From a virus, in the IMG/VR virus record IMGVR_UViG_3300010354_012181, positions 1-64,000 of that record: 64,000 nt of DNA. One strand, 5' to 3'. The position numbers and the translations under genes are program-made. The notes below the pieces were generated by a model. It was given only the letters and a program-made list of their open reading frames with translations, was not told the origin of the DNA and ran no database searches. Of this stretch, positions 30,020 through 39,101 are shown one piece after another. Numbering within the stretch: the first letter of the stretch is position 1; the number at the start of each line of letters is the position of its first letter.

Positions 30020-30029
30020 TAAATATTTA
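30020..30029. promoter_or_regulatory. palindromic TAAATATTTA between divergent PP-loop genes
   Basis: TAAATATTTA reads as a late-type AAATA motif on both strands (TTAAATA on plus, GTAAATA on minus). It lies 22 nt from the minus start (29998) and 16 nt from the plus start (30045). Confidence 0.45.
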
Positions 30030-30044
30030 CTCAAAGGTGTACTG

Positions 30045-31214
30045 ATGATTAATGTAATTGATGAAAAACTAGGGTACTATCATGCAGGCGGACAAAAATT
30101 TAGTTCAAAAATTGCCGCAGCCTTACATTCTATAAAAACAAATACAAAATTACATTGGAATTTCAATGATGAAATTTTTAGCAAACATGATTGGTCAAAA
30201 GAACCTTTGTCAACATTAGACGAATTGTATGACGCTAGGTCTAGAGAACTACGAGAAAAATACGATTATCTGATTTTAAGTTATAGCGGAGGATCAGATA
30301 GTCATAACATACTAATGAGCTTTATTAGACAAGGACTTCATTTAGATGAAATAATAATAAATCATATGAATAAGGCCAATGACCAATTCACTGATTTGAA
30401 TCCTACTAATAAAAATAGCACAAACGCAGCAGCCGAATTTCATCTTCAAACATTGCCAAGATTAAAAGAAGTTGAAAATTTAATACCTCAAACAAAAATA
30501 ACTATTTTAGATTTAACTGATTATCTTTTTCAATCATTAGAAAAAATAGGTGATGCTAGTTGGGTGCTAGATAAAAAAGAGCAGGTTAACATAGCAGGTA
30601 TGACACGGTTTAATTATATTTTCTTCGATGACATAAGAAAGAATTTTGATAAGGGACGAAAATTAGGTTTAATTACAGGTTTAGAAAAACCCAGATCGTT
30701 TATAGAAAACGGAGAGTATCATTTGCTTTTTACAGATAGACCTGCTAACATCATAACAGTTAAAGAACATATGCATGAATATACAAACTGTTCTGTAGAA
30801 ATGTTCTACTGGAGTCCTAGTCCTATAGCAATACAAATTATGACTAAACAGGCTCATACAATTAAAAAATATTTAGAAATGTTTCCACAAAAACAAGAAC
30901 TGTGGAAAATAGAAAGACTTCATAGTGGTACAATGATTAGGATCATACACGAAAGGATTTTGCGTACATTGTTGTATACTACTTGGGACAATAATTGGTA
31001 CCAGGCCGATAAAGCTATTAAAGACTGGCATAGTGAATTTGACCAATGGTTTTTTGATCATTATACTGATACAAAAACTTTTCATATTTGGAAAGAAGGC
31101 ATAGATTACTTAAAAAATAATCTTTCCTCTTTAATAAAATACGATGACAATACAGCAGATGGATTAGTTCCATTTCATAAAAAATACAAAGTAGGACCTA
31201 TTAAAAGATATTAA
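30045..31214 (+). CDS. PP-loop ATPase-like protein, long subtype
   Basis: A 389-residue protein with SGGSDS at residues 81-86, paralogous to the protein at 26104-27261. Shared features are the YHAGGQKFSSKIAAALHSIK-like N-terminus, the REKYDYLILSYSGG lead-in, the EMFYWSPSP segment and the TWDNNWYQ segment. It probably adenylates a substrate for amide or C-N bond formation. The Rieske gene begins 2 nt after its stop, so the two are likely cotranscribed. Confidence 0.73.
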   Translation: MINVIDEKLGYYHAGGQKFSSKIAAALHSIKTNTKLHWNFNDEIFSKHDWSKEPLSTLDELYDARSRELREKYDYLILSYSGGSDSHNILMSFIRQGLHLDEIIINHMNKANDQFTDLNPTNKNSTNAAAEFHLQTLPRLKEVENLIPQTKITILDLTDYLFQSLEKIGDASWVLDKKEQVNIAGMTRFNYIFFDDIRKNFDKGRKLGLITGLEKPRSFIENGEYHLLFTDRPANIITVKEHMHEYTNCSVEMFYWSPSPIAIQIMTKQAHTIKKYLEMFPQKQELWKIERLHSGTMIRIIHERILRTLLYTTWDNNWYQADKAIKDWHSEFDQWFFDHYTDTKTFHIWKEGIDYLKNNLSSLIKYDDNTADGLVPFHKKYKVGPIKRY

Positions 31215-31216
31215 AA

Positions 31217-32047
31217 ATGAATAATATTAATAGTAAATATCCTAAAGTTTTTACGCACAAAGGTGTATTCAAAAATAATAACTTTTATGGCAGCAGTCAA
31301 TTTGTCATAAACAAAGACCTACAACTGTTTTCTAATAGATGTCCGCATAGGGGTAATAAGATCATATCTCCGGGAACTGTTAAGCAAGAATTTAAGTGCG
31401 GACTTCACGGTTGGCAATGGAACGAAAATGGATCACCTATTAATAATTCTGTAAATTTAAGATCAACTTATGCTACTTTGGGGGGAAGCGGGTTAATATA
31501 TTTAGATTGGAATGAGCCGTCATCGGCGAAATGGGTTCATGATCTTTCTTCCGATGATTTACAATTTGATCACTGCATCAAAAAACATGGGCATGGAGAT
31601 TGGCGATGGCAGATGGAAATGCATGTAGATTTATTACACGTTCAATTTATACATCCATTGTTAAACAATTACGTTGATTGTAATAAATTAATTTCAGAAA
31701 AGGGGTACGACTGGATAGCACAATATCATGATCACGGATGGTGGTTGTTTATCTATCCCTTTACTCATATCGAATGGGAACCTGGATGCTTGTACTTTAG
31801 TGAAATGGTGCCGAGAGAAAATAATCTAGGTTATGACGTTTTTATACATTATCTTTTTTCTCCTAAAATTTCTGAAGAAAAAAAACGAGATTTTTCTATG
31901 ATGGCCGAAATCACCTTCGATGAAGATATTAACGCTGTAAACGAGATTTCAAGCACATCAAAATATAGAATGCCTAGTAATGCGAAACATCCGTTAGAGC
32001 AAGATATAATTCATTTCTATAAATGGTTGGAGGACAATACCGAATGA
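31217..32047 (+). CDS. Rieske-type non-heme iron oxygenase
   Basis: A 276-residue protein with a Rieske [2Fe-2S] site Cys42-x-His44 (RCPHRG) and Cys61-x2-His64 (CGLHGW), and a mononuclear iron site Asp138, His141, His146 (VDLLHVQFIH), with a further acidic residue near 237 (DEDINA). This is the catalytic plan of ring-hydroxylating and related oxygenases, though shorter than usual (alpha subunits are often 400 or more). A reductase is not in the window and would come from the host. It sits between PP-loop and GNAT-like genes. Confidence 0.85.
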   Translation: MNNINSKYPKVFTHKGVFKNNNFYGSSQFVINKDLQLFSNRCPHRGNKIISPGTVKQEFKCGLHGWQWNENGSPINNSVNLRSTYATLGGSGLIYLDWNEPSSAKWVHDLSSDDLQFDHCIKKHGHGDWRWQMEMHVDLLHVQFIHPLLNNYVDCNKLISEKGYDWIAQYHDHGWWLFIYPFTHIEWEPGCLYFSEMVPRENNLGYDVFIHYLFSPKISEEKKRDFSMMAEITFDEDINAVNEISSTSKYRMPSNAKHPLEQDIIHFYKWLEDNTE

Positions 32048-32514
32048 GAATAGAAATTGTTGGAAATGAAAGAGATAGAGCAGATAATGAATTAATTATA
32101 AAACACAGTGATCTTCTTTCCTATACACCGGCCTATAGTTTTTTTCTTAAGGAAATGGCTAATTTAATCGATTCCGGCAATCATATTGGATATACTTATT
32201 GGGATGATAAAAATTGCGGAATTATTTGGGCAGAAAACGTTGATAATAAAGTTGTAGGAATTTTAGTATATGATCGATCATTTACTAAAAGTAGAATACC
32301 TTGTCTTTATATAGTTCTTACTGCGGTTGATATTAATTATAGACAGTTAGGTATACATATAATTATGAACAAATATTTTGAGAGACAGGTACAGAAACTA
32401 AATTGCCAAGGAATAAAATCTGAAATAAGTTTAAAAAATAAAATACGATTACTTACAGCAGAGAGAGATCAATTAGTTCCATATGCATTTGTTGTTTCTA
32501 AAAAAATATCATGA
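32044..32514 (+). CDS. GNAT-like acetyltransferase
   Basis: A 156-residue protein, ATGA-coupled to the Rieske gene at 32044. Segments IIWAENVDNKVVGILVYDRS and LYIVLTAVDINYRQLGIHII resemble GNAT strands 2-4 and the acetyl-CoA-binding helix start, though the R/Q-x-x-G-x-G/A loop is weak (RQLGIH). Function could be N-acylation of a pathway intermediate. Its stop overlaps the next gene. Confidence 0.55.
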   Translation: MRIEIVGNERDRADNELIIKHSDLLSYTPAYSFFLKEMANLIDSGNHIGYTYWDDKNCGIIWAENVDNKVVGILVYDRSFTKSRIPCLYIVLTAVDINYRQLGIHIIMNKYFERQVQKLNCQGIKSEISLKNKIRLLTAERDQLVPYAFVVSKKIS

Positions 32515-32948
32515 CAATTAAAGAAAATATAAAATTAGTTGAAAGCGATATCTATTCGATCTTGAAAAATAAAGTAAAAGAGCGTATAGAATACCTAATA
32601 AATTTAGGATACAGCGAAAATCTTGCTAGATTTTTTACTGATATAGATGAGGATAATACTGCCGTAATTTGGAATGATGATAAAAATTCTATTACTGCTA
32701 TACTTTGTTATACGATTAATGATATAGATAAAGGCGGGGTATTAATTAATTTTAGTTACGCCAAAGATGCTGTTAGTTTAGAACAAGTTTATAATTATTT
32801 TGAAAAAAAAGTAAAGGCATTAAGATGCGTTTATATAAACGAACACGTTCCTATTAAAGATCATAGACGGCTTACTGAATTGGAAAATTTAAGTTTCGAA
32901 AAAAAATATTATCTATTGTTCAAAAGAGTGCAAAATGTTACGCTATAA
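32511..32948 (+). CDS. GNAT-like protein, possibly inactive
   Basis: A 145-residue protein coupled (ATGA) to the previous GNAT-like gene and similar in plan: helix, AVIWNDDKNSITAILCY, then GVLINFSYAKDAV. The acetyl-CoA loop cannot be seen. It may be a degenerate duplicate or a partner subunit. The next PP-loop gene starts inside its end. Confidence 0.5.
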   Translation: MTIKENIKLVESDIYSILKNKVKERIEYLINLGYSENLARFFTDIDEDNTAVIWNDDKNSITAILCYTINDIDKGGVLINFSYAKDAVSLEQVYNYFEKKVKALRCVYINEHVPIKDHRRLTELENLSFEKKYYLLFKRVQNVTL

Positions 32949-33885
32949 AAATTGGATGTCCTATAAGTTTGACGATGGTATTTTGTTAGGACCCAAAAAA
33001 ACGAAACAATCGATATTCAAGTTAGAATTTTCTAAAAATATCGACTGCAAAGAAATGGATTACTTTTCTGCCTTAGAATATAATGCACGAATGGTTGCCG
33101 ATAATTATCCACAACCCTTTGATGTTTTATTATCGGGCGGAATAGATAGCGAAGTAATAGTTAGAATGAATCACAAATTAGGAATAAAACAAAATGTTTA
33201 TACCTTTAGATTAGAAAATGATTATAATATAAAAGATGTGCTGTCTTCTCAGATAATATGTAATGATTTAAATATTGATCTTAAAATTATAGATTGGAAC
33301 CTACAAAAATGGATAGAAAATGATGCCGAATCAGTTTATAAAAAAACCTACTCTCCATTGATAGAAAGAATGGTGCGGTTTGATTGGTTAAAATACTTTG
33401 ATAATATAATAGTAATGGGAGAAGGAGAACCTTATTGGAGAAGAGATTTTTCTGATGATTATAATAAGAAATCACACTGGCATCTGCACTGGACCGAAGA
33501 TTATTTTATGACCTCTATATATGCCAATTTGATAGGTCAGACTGTAATGGGAGAATGGTACAATTATACCCCAGAAGTAGTAAAGTCCTTTCATAAAATG
33601 CCTATAGTTAAAAAATTATTGAACGATGAATTTAAAGGTAAACAGAGTTCTTGGAGTATTAGAACAGAAATTCACCAAAAAATTTTTCCGGAAATTAGAC
33701 CAAAATTTAAATTAGTAGGATACGAAGGATTCAATTATCCATTTACGAAACCGGAATTTATGACTACGTTTCAGAAAGAAATAATAGGCGATACTACAAA
33801 CTATGGATATAAATTCCACGAAAGCGATATAGATAATATGTGTGGTGGTCTTGCAGTAGGCGAAGGATGTTGGGTAAAATATTAA
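32935..33885 (+). CDS. PP-loop ATPase-like protein (asparagine-synthetase type)
   Basis: A 316-residue protein with a canonical SGGIDS at residues 67-72 (FDVLLSGGIDSEVIV). A Trp/His-rich middle (WHLHWTEDYFM) and C-terminal GGLAVGEGCW are distinctive. It is similar in layout to the 296-residue protein at 25233, but with intact Asp. It overlaps the GNAT-like gene by 14 nt and is followed directly by the 183-residue gene. Confidence 0.72.
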   Translation: MLRYKNWMSYKFDDGILLGPKKTKQSIFKLEFSKNIDCKEMDYFSALEYNARMVADNYPQPFDVLLSGGIDSEVIVRMNHKLGIKQNVYTFRLENDYNIKDVLSSQIICNDLNIDLKIIDWNLQKWIENDAESVYKKTYSPLIERMVRFDWLKYFDNIIVMGEGEPYWRRDFSDDYNKKSHWHLHWTEDYFMTSIYANLIGQTVMGEWYNYTPEVVKSFHKMPIVKKLLNDEFKGKQSSWSIRTEIHQKIFPEIRPKFKLVGYEGFNYPFTKPEFMTTFQKEIIGDTTNYGYKFHESDIDNMCGGLAVGEGCWVKY

Positions 33886-33886
33886 A

Positions 33887-34438
33887 ATGAAATCTGTAAC
33901 ATGGAAACCCGGAGAAAACAAAGAATTAGATAATTTGTTTGATAAGTTACGAGAACAGCAATATCAAAATCGAAACCATAGACTATGGAAAAATTACAGT
34001 AAAGATGAAATAGAAAAATGGTCTGGTTTGATAGCCTATACTATTTCTTTTGACTATAATGATCAACCGGAATTATGTTCAACTATTTCTAAGAGAAATT
34101 GTTGGCCGGACAATGCCTGCAGAATATTAAACAGGACTTGGAAAGTATCAAATAAAAAACAAATTATGCCCGAAATTAGCCAGGCTATGGGTAAGGCAAC
34201 ATTAAGTCAGATATCTTGGTTAAAAGAAAACACAGATTATCAATTTTATTTTATAAGCAGACAAACTAATAACTGGATGGAATGGGTAACTAAAAATTTT
34301 AAAAGGCAGTTTGACTTAAATTTCAAAATTGCCAAAAATAAATATCTTACATGTTCAAATGAACACGATGATTCTTGTTGGCAAAGTATCATTTACATAG
34401 GGGATGATTCTGTGCTAAAAATCTGGAAAAAGAGATGA
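33887..34438 (+). CDS. hypothetical protein in island operon
   Basis: A 183-residue basic, Trp-rich protein (WKPGENKELDNLFDKLREQQ start, later KATLSQISWLKENTDYQFYF and NNWMEWVTKNFKRQFD). The second half has a strand-helix order reminiscent of acyltransferase folds, but I cannot assign it. It starts 1 nt after the PP-loop gene and overlaps the desaturase start by 4 nt, so it belongs to the same transcript. Confidence 0.6.
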   Translation: MKSVTWKPGENKELDNLFDKLREQQYQNRNHRLWKNYSKDEIEKWSGLIAYTISFDYNDQPELCSTISKRNCWPDNACRILNRTWKVSNKKQIMPEISQAMGKATLSQISWLKENTDYQFYFISRQTNNWMEWVTKNFKRQFDLNFKIAKNKYLTCSNEHDDSCWQSIIYIGDDSVLKIWKKR

Positions 34439-35232
34439 AACAAATAATAAAAAATATATTATCTTTAAAACACCTTTGGGGAGGCATAATCCCTTTACAT
34501 ATTTTTGGAATATATTCCATCTATGTTTTATCCGTAGGATCCGCACCCGACTGGTGGTGGATAGCCACGCTGATTGGATGGTTTTTTATGAAATTCGTAG
34601 GAATAGGGGCTGGATTTCATAGACTTTTCAGTCACAAAGGTTTTGAAGTTAGTAAATTTATGAAAAGATTTATTTTGTTTTGGGGAACTATAGCAGTGCA
34701 AGGAAGTGCTATTTTATGGGTTGGGATACACAGAGGGGCGCACCATAGGCATAGCGACACTGATTTAGACCCACACAGCCCCAAACATGGATTTTGGCAT
34801 AGTTATATTTTGTGGATGTTTACTTTAAAAGAAGGCGAAGTAAGCGTAAGGCAAGTTCCCGATTTGCTGAGAGATACGGATATGGTTTTTACGCACAAGT
34901 ATTATTCAGAAATTTTATGGATAATTTATGGCATAGTTGCTTTAATAAGTTTTGATTTATTTTTATATCTTTTAATATTGCCTGCTCTTATAACTCTACA
35001 TGTATTTTGCCTACAAACAAGTGTAGTTCATTACGAAAAACTTGGATACAGAAATTATGAAACCAAAGATTCAAGCGCCAATATACCTTGGTTATTTCTA
35101 TTGACACAGGGAGAATGTTGGCATAATAATCATCACGGCGATCCAAAAAATCCTAATTATGGAGGAAGGCGTTGGTGGGAATTAGATCCAACTTACTTTG
35201 TTATACGATTAATAAGAACAGATGTTAATTGA
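34435..35232 (+). CDS. acyl-lipid/acyl-CoA delta-9-type desaturase
   Basis: A 265-residue membrane protein with the three histidine boxes of stearoyl-CoA-type desaturases: HRLFSH (62-67), HRGAHHRHSD (99-108) and HNNHHGD (230-236), plus four membrane helices. GAGFHRLFSHKGF is characteristic of the family. It would introduce a double bond in a fatty acyl chain. ATGA-coupled to the gene before, and overlapping the QueC-like gene after it. Confidence 0.87.
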   Translation: MKQIIKNILSLKHLWGGIIPLHIFGIYSIYVLSVGSAPDWWWIATLIGWFFMKFVGIGAGFHRLFSHKGFEVSKFMKRFILFWGTIAVQGSAILWVGIHRGAHHRHSDTDLDPHSPKHGFWHSYILWMFTLKEGEVSVRQVPDLLRDTDMVFTHKYYSEILWIIYGIVALISFDLFLYLLILPALITLHVFCLQTSVVHYEKLGYRNYETKDSSANIPWLFLLTQGECWHNNHHGDPKNPNYGGRRWWELDPTYFVIRLIRTDVN

Positions 35233-35854
35233 ATCAAAACTCGACGATAAAAAAATAGTAATAGAATTATTTAAAAATAATAGATATGGTATTATGCTGT
35301 CTGGGGGTTTAGATAGTGCAATTTTACTATCGTTGATTCTCATAGAAAGCCAAAAATCAAAAAGTGCAATAAATTTACAACCGTTTAGTATGATTAAAAA
35401 TGATCATTCATACAAATATGTTAATAATATCATAGACAGAATTAATGATCAATTTAAGTCTACAATCGCACAAACTATATTAATAGGCGATCCATCCATT
35501 AATCATAAAGAACAAAGTTTATATGCAACTAAACAAGTTTTCCGAGAACATAGATATATAGATTTTCTTTTTAATGCTGTAAATCAAAATCCACCTGCTC
35601 CTTGGGGTGAACCCCATTATCTATTTCCAGATAGAGTAAAAGAATCTCCTCACCCTAAAATCATTATGCCATTTGTGCATTTAACAAAAAAACACATAGT
35701 CGATATAATGTTTCAATATAATTTAGAATTTTTATGCGACATTACACACTCCTGCACTGAGTATAAAATTGGCAGATGTAATCTTTGTTTTCAATGCAAT
35801 GAAAGAAAATGGGCTTTTGAAGAGTTAGAAAAAGTAGATTCAGGTACTTTATGA
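35222..35854 (+). CDS. QueC-like PP-loop protein
   Basis: A 210-residue protein with SGGLDS at residues 27-32 and a C-terminal zinc-type cluster Cys178, Cys186, Cys189, Cys192 (THSC...GRCNLCFQCNERKWAFE), the signature of QueC (7-cyano-7-deazaguanine synthase). QueC turns the carboxylate of CDG into a nitrile via an amide. It differs from the other PP-loop proteins of the island. A QueD-like gene exists at 51909, but no FolE or QueE is in the window, so a preQ0 route is only possible, not shown. Confidence 0.7.
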   Translation: MLIESKLDDKKIVIELFKNNRYGIMLSGGLDSAILLSLILIESQKSKSAINLQPFSMIKNDHSYKYVNNIIDRINDQFKSTIAQTILIGDPSINHKEQSLYATKQVFREHRYIDFLFNAVNQNPPAPWGEPHYLFPDRVKESPHPKIIMPFVHLTKKHIVDIMFQYNLEFLCDITHSCTEYKIGRCNLCFQCNERKWAFEELEKVDSGTL

Positions 35855-35867
35855 GACTATATACGAT

Positions 35868-36563
35868 ATGAAAATACCATTGGGAATTAGCGGACAGCCG
35901 GCACATTATGATTCGGAAAATGTCAGTGCAGAGGACGTCAAAAACGAATTAGCTTTATTAAGTATTGGAGATTTCGAACCCCTTAATATAAGAATTGATT
36001 GTAACAATTTACTAGAACAACTATCGGAATATGATAATGATTGGCAGGAATATTTGCCAAGAACCGACAGACCTAACAACAGATATGGTTTGACACTAAC
36101 AACTATACCAGGAAAAACACACAAAGATGCTCCTAGTTTGGCAGAAGCAAGTTATGCTGCAGGTCGCAGATTAAGTGAATTAGAATTTAATAATAAAACT
36201 GATGTTTATGAATCCTGTTCGGCGTTGCAGCCTTTATTCGAGAAATTTCCGCAGATTGGAAGAACCTTTTTCGTTAAGTCTAATATAGGAGGCTATTTTG
36301 TTCCTCATAGAGATCATCCTGCTATTCCGAGAGATGTTTTTAGACTTATTGTATTTGTAAAAAATTGTGGACCATTGGATTATGATTGGTTAATGGACGA
36401 TAGAAAATTACAGATCGAACATGGTAGAGTATATTATGTTAACACTAGAAAAACTCATAGAACAATAAGTTGGGTCAACGATAGTATACATCTAATATTG
36501 AACGTGGCTTGTAATGGTGATAATATTAGTAAAGTTATTGCTAATTTACAACATACTCACTAA
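35868..36563 (+). CDS. Asp/Asn beta-hydroxylase-like 2-oxoglutarate oxygenase
   Basis: A 231-residue protein with an iron site His-Arg-Asp in GGYFVPHRDHPAIPRD and a distal His in RKTHRTISWVNDSIHLILNV. This is the layout of the aspartyl/asparaginyl beta-hydroxylase family. Substrates of phage members are unknown. Last plus-strand gene of its operon; its end overlaps the convergent run of five further oxygenase-like genes by 23 nt. Confidence 0.72.
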   Translation: MKIPLGISGQPAHYDSENVSAEDVKNELALLSIGDFEPLNIRIDCNNLLEQLSEYDNDWQEYLPRTDRPNNRYGLTLTTIPGKTHKDAPSLAEASYAAGRRLSELEFNNKTDVYESCSALQPLFEKFPQIGRTFFVKSNIGGYFVPHRDHPAIPRDVFRLIVFVKNCGPLDYDWLMDDRKLQIEHGRVYYVNTRKTHRTISWVNDSIHLILNVACNGDNISKVIANLQHTH

Positions 36564-37110
36564 AAATTTCTATAGCATCTTTAAATAAAATACGGCGATT
36601 GTTCTTTGTAATTATTAACGACAAACACCACCTACCAGTTGAATCAAAGTTTACAATTTTATGAGGACGACCTGCATTAATAATTACAGGTTGGTTAATT
36701 TTGACTGCTGTTACATTAAGTACTTCATTGTCATCTAAACTTATATATTGTGTATTGACTGCGGTTTTTGAAGTTACAAAAATCTTGTTTGTATCCTTTG
36801 TTTCCCCATAACACATGATATGATTTTCTGATCCCCAAACATAATTTATCTTTACAAAATCTTCAGGGGGATTCATATCAATATGCCAAGGTAGTCTTCC
36901 AAAAGGCGGAGTGTAGAATAATTCAGAGTTTATTAAAGTACAATCTAGCGATGAAAAAAATGAAAATATCTTATCATTAAAAATGTAATTAAGTTGATTC
37001 CAATGATTATTTTTATTTTGATCTATACTTTTAGATAGATCAAATGATATCTGATCTTTATCAAAAAAAATTTCAGGTAGAGTTAAAAATCTATAATAAG
37101 GTGATAGCAT
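36541..37110 (-). CDS. 2-oxoglutarate/Fe(II) oxygenase-like protein
   Basis: A 189-residue protein with H-x-D in RLPWHIDMNPPEDFVKINY and a distal His/Arg element AGRPHKIVNFDSTGRWCLSL. Both fit a cupin-fold 2-oxoglutarate oxygenase. Last gene of a five-gene minus-strand run (39596 to 36541) of such proteins with overlapping or touching ends. Confidence 0.7.
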   Translation of the reverse strand: MLSPYYRFLTLPEIFFDKDQISFDLSKSIDQNKNNHWNQLNYIFNDKIFSFFSSLDCTLINSELFYTPPFGRLPWHIDMNPPEDFVKINYVWGSENHIMCYGETKDTNKIFVTSKTAVNTQYISLDDNEVLNVTAVKINQPVIINAGRPHKIVNFDSTGRWCLSLIITKNNRRILFKDAIEIFSEYVVN

Positions 37111-37636
37111 AGTCTTTGTATTTTTCGTAACTACGTTTTATCAATTCTTTATGCTTTTGTGGATTTACAAACCCCCTAACATATATAGTTTCTCTGTTTT
37201 TATCTTCTTTTACACGGTGATATCCTACCGTTGAATTTAAAAGATAGCAACATGGAATGTTAGGTACCGCGGCATCTATCCATTCGTTCCCGTTAAACAC
37301 TTCTAAACTATCATTATTACCTTTCAGTATAAATCTGTAACCGCAAGGTTCGTTTTCTTTGATGTGATCTAGTTCGCCTTGTTCAAAGGTCATCGAAGGA
37401 TAGACATCAACATGACTTTCTACTTTTCTTTGTTGTATTTTATGTGTTAAAGTAGTAATCTTTTCAAAAGGTAATTGTTTTAATATTTCTTCAAATCTAG
37501 TATTTGTCAGACTCTGTTGATCTATAGGTGTCGAAGACCAATACGGATTGTATTCTTTTAATTCTATGGATCTATCTTCTTGATGGAATTCTAGTAAAGA
37601 TAAATCTATATCAATGGGAAGAAATAAAAAATTCAT
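37091..37636 (-). CDS. 2-oxoglutarate/Fe(II) oxygenase-like protein
   Basis: A 181-residue protein (start chosen at 37636; a frame extension of 18 codons would run into the upstream gene). H-x-D appears in KVESHVDVYPSMTF and the distal site in VGYHRVKEDKNRETIYVRGF, with Arg placed to bind 2-oxoglutarate. It overlaps the next gene by 20 nt. Confidence 0.68.
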   Translation of the reverse strand: MNFLFLPIDIDLSLLEFHQEDRSIELKEYNPYWSSTPIDQQSLTNTRFEEILKQLPFEKITTLTHKIQQRKVESHVDVYPSMTFEQGELDHIKENEPCGYRFILKGNNDSLEVFNGNEWIDAAVPNIPCCYLLNSTVGYHRVKEDKNRETIYVRGFVNPQKHKELIKRSYEKYKDYAITLL

Positions 37637-37637
37637 T

Positions 37638-38378
37638 TTATATAATTTTATTTGTTTCCGAAATAAAACAATTTGTTCGATACTTCTCAATGCTACGATC
37701 GATCAATATTTGATATTTGTCTATATCAAGTTCGTATCGATCTAGGATGATTATTATTTTTCTAAACCCCGGAATGAATTCACTGCCGTGTTTCGTTCGA
37801 AGATTATTCCATACATAAGAATTAGTGTCTTGTAATCTCGGTATAGGAAATTTTTTAGAAAGATTGTCTGGTGTATCAGGTAAAGACTGTATAAGACTTA
37901 ATGTTTGTTTAGGATTTTCGTCATACAACATTATTCTAAATGCTCCAGGAAAATCAACAAATTTAGTATGATCCCTATGAAAGGGTATAGAAGTTGTGCT
38001 GCTCCACATTCTAATCCTTGAGATTTCATGAAAAGGTAAATGGCTAATCAAACTATCATAAACATATTGAAAATCTGTCATGAATTCTTGTTTCACATTT
38101 AATGTCCATATATCTTGTTGAGCCATTTCATTTGTAGGCATGACGTCAACAGCATTGAAAGATGTCATCCCATACAGATTATTTGCCACATCTGGTTGTA
38201 TTTTATAAGTTGGTTTGGAATTTTTAAAAAACCAATCCACCAAATCCGGAAATTCAAATTTTGGTATATCTAAAGGAATTAAACAATAGTTGCCATACTT
38301 TTCTAATTCTGTTAATCTAGGATAGGCTGACAAATTTTCTAATCGTCTACTGGTAAAAAATTCTTTTTCTTTTAACAT
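37638..38378 (-). CDS. 2-oxoglutarate/Fe(II) oxygenase-like protein
   Basis: A 246-residue protein. Iron site H-x-D in SIPFHRDHTKFVDFPGAFR and distal part TKHGSEFIPGFRKIIIIL. The N-terminal 120 residues are specific to this member (LTELEKYGNYCLIPLDIPKF). It overlaps the 3' end of the gene before it by 7 nt. Confidence 0.7.
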   Translation of the reverse strand: MLKEKEFFTSRRLENLSAYPRLTELEKYGNYCLIPLDIPKFEFPDLVDWFFKNSKPTYKIQPDVANNLYGMTSFNAVDVMPTNEMAQQDIWTLNVKQEFMTDFQYVYDSLISHLPFHEISRIRMWSSTTSIPFHRDHTKFVDFPGAFRIMLYDENPKQTLSLIQSLPDTPDNLSKKFPIPRLQDTNSYVWNNLRTKHGSEFIPGFRKIIIILDRYELDIDKYQILIDRSIEKYRTNCFISETNKII

Positions 38379-39100
38379 TTTTTTGTGAATATGCTTATAC
38401 CTAATTTAGAATTAATTCCTAATTTTCTAAAATCGCTCGCACAATGGAGTCTTACGCTATCAAATATAATAGCGTTTCCTGGTATCCAACTTACTATAGA
38501 ATTCAAGCTTAATCCGGTTAACCAAGAAGGTTTCATATGACTAAAATAATCTTTTACGAGTTGATCGTCAATTTTATCTAGTGATAAATTTTCAACTTCT
38601 GTATAATCATATAATTGTTTGTTATAATATGTCGGAATATTTTTATCTCCATAAAAAAATTTAGAGGGCCCATGGAAATAGCATTGATCAAAAAAACATA
38701 GTTTCGGAAACTTTTTTATTTCTTGAGGATAAATCTTTAGAGGTAGAGTTATACCCTTATAAACATTAGACGGTAATTCATGTGTATCATCATTATGGAT
38801 TATATGGGGATAATTCGTTTTAAAAAAGAAAGCGGCTGTTATTTCAAAATTTCCTATGTGGTCTTTTAATTTTTTTAGAATCTTTGATATTATAATATCT
38901 TCAGAATAATATTTGAGATCAAGTGTGATGGGTCCGGTATTTTTGTAGATCTTTCCTTGGTAAAAATTATTTGTATTATCTGCTTGATCAAAGATTTTTT
39001 CTAAATAATCTATCTCTTCTGTATTTAGAAAATTATCAACTGAAAAGGGAGAAGAAAATGTTTCTTTTATGGATTGAATTTGTTCTAATGTTCTTTTCAT
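38372..39100 (-). CDS. 2-oxoglutarate/Fe(II) oxygenase-like protein
   Basis: A 242-residue protein with H-x-D in PHIIHNDDTHELPSNVYKGI and a distal His in IIFDSVRLHCASDFRK, a spacing (about 100 residues) seen in phage-type 2-oxoglutarate oxygenases with a WxPGNAIIFDS strand. Second gene of the minus-strand run; one base separates it from the gene upstream. Confidence 0.7.
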   Translation of the reverse strand: MKRTLEQIQSIKETFSSPFSVDNFLNTEEIDYLEKIFDQADNTNNFYQGKIYKNTGPITLDLKYYSEDIIISKILKKLKDHIGNFEITAAFFFKTNYPHIIHNDDTHELPSNVYKGITLPLKIYPQEIKKFPKLCFFDQCYFHGPSKFFYGDKNIPTYYNKQLYDYTEVENLSLDKIDDQLVKDYFSHMKPSWLTGLSLNSIVSWIPGNAIIFDSVRLHCASDFRKLGINSKLGISIFTKKC

Positions 39101-39101
39101 A

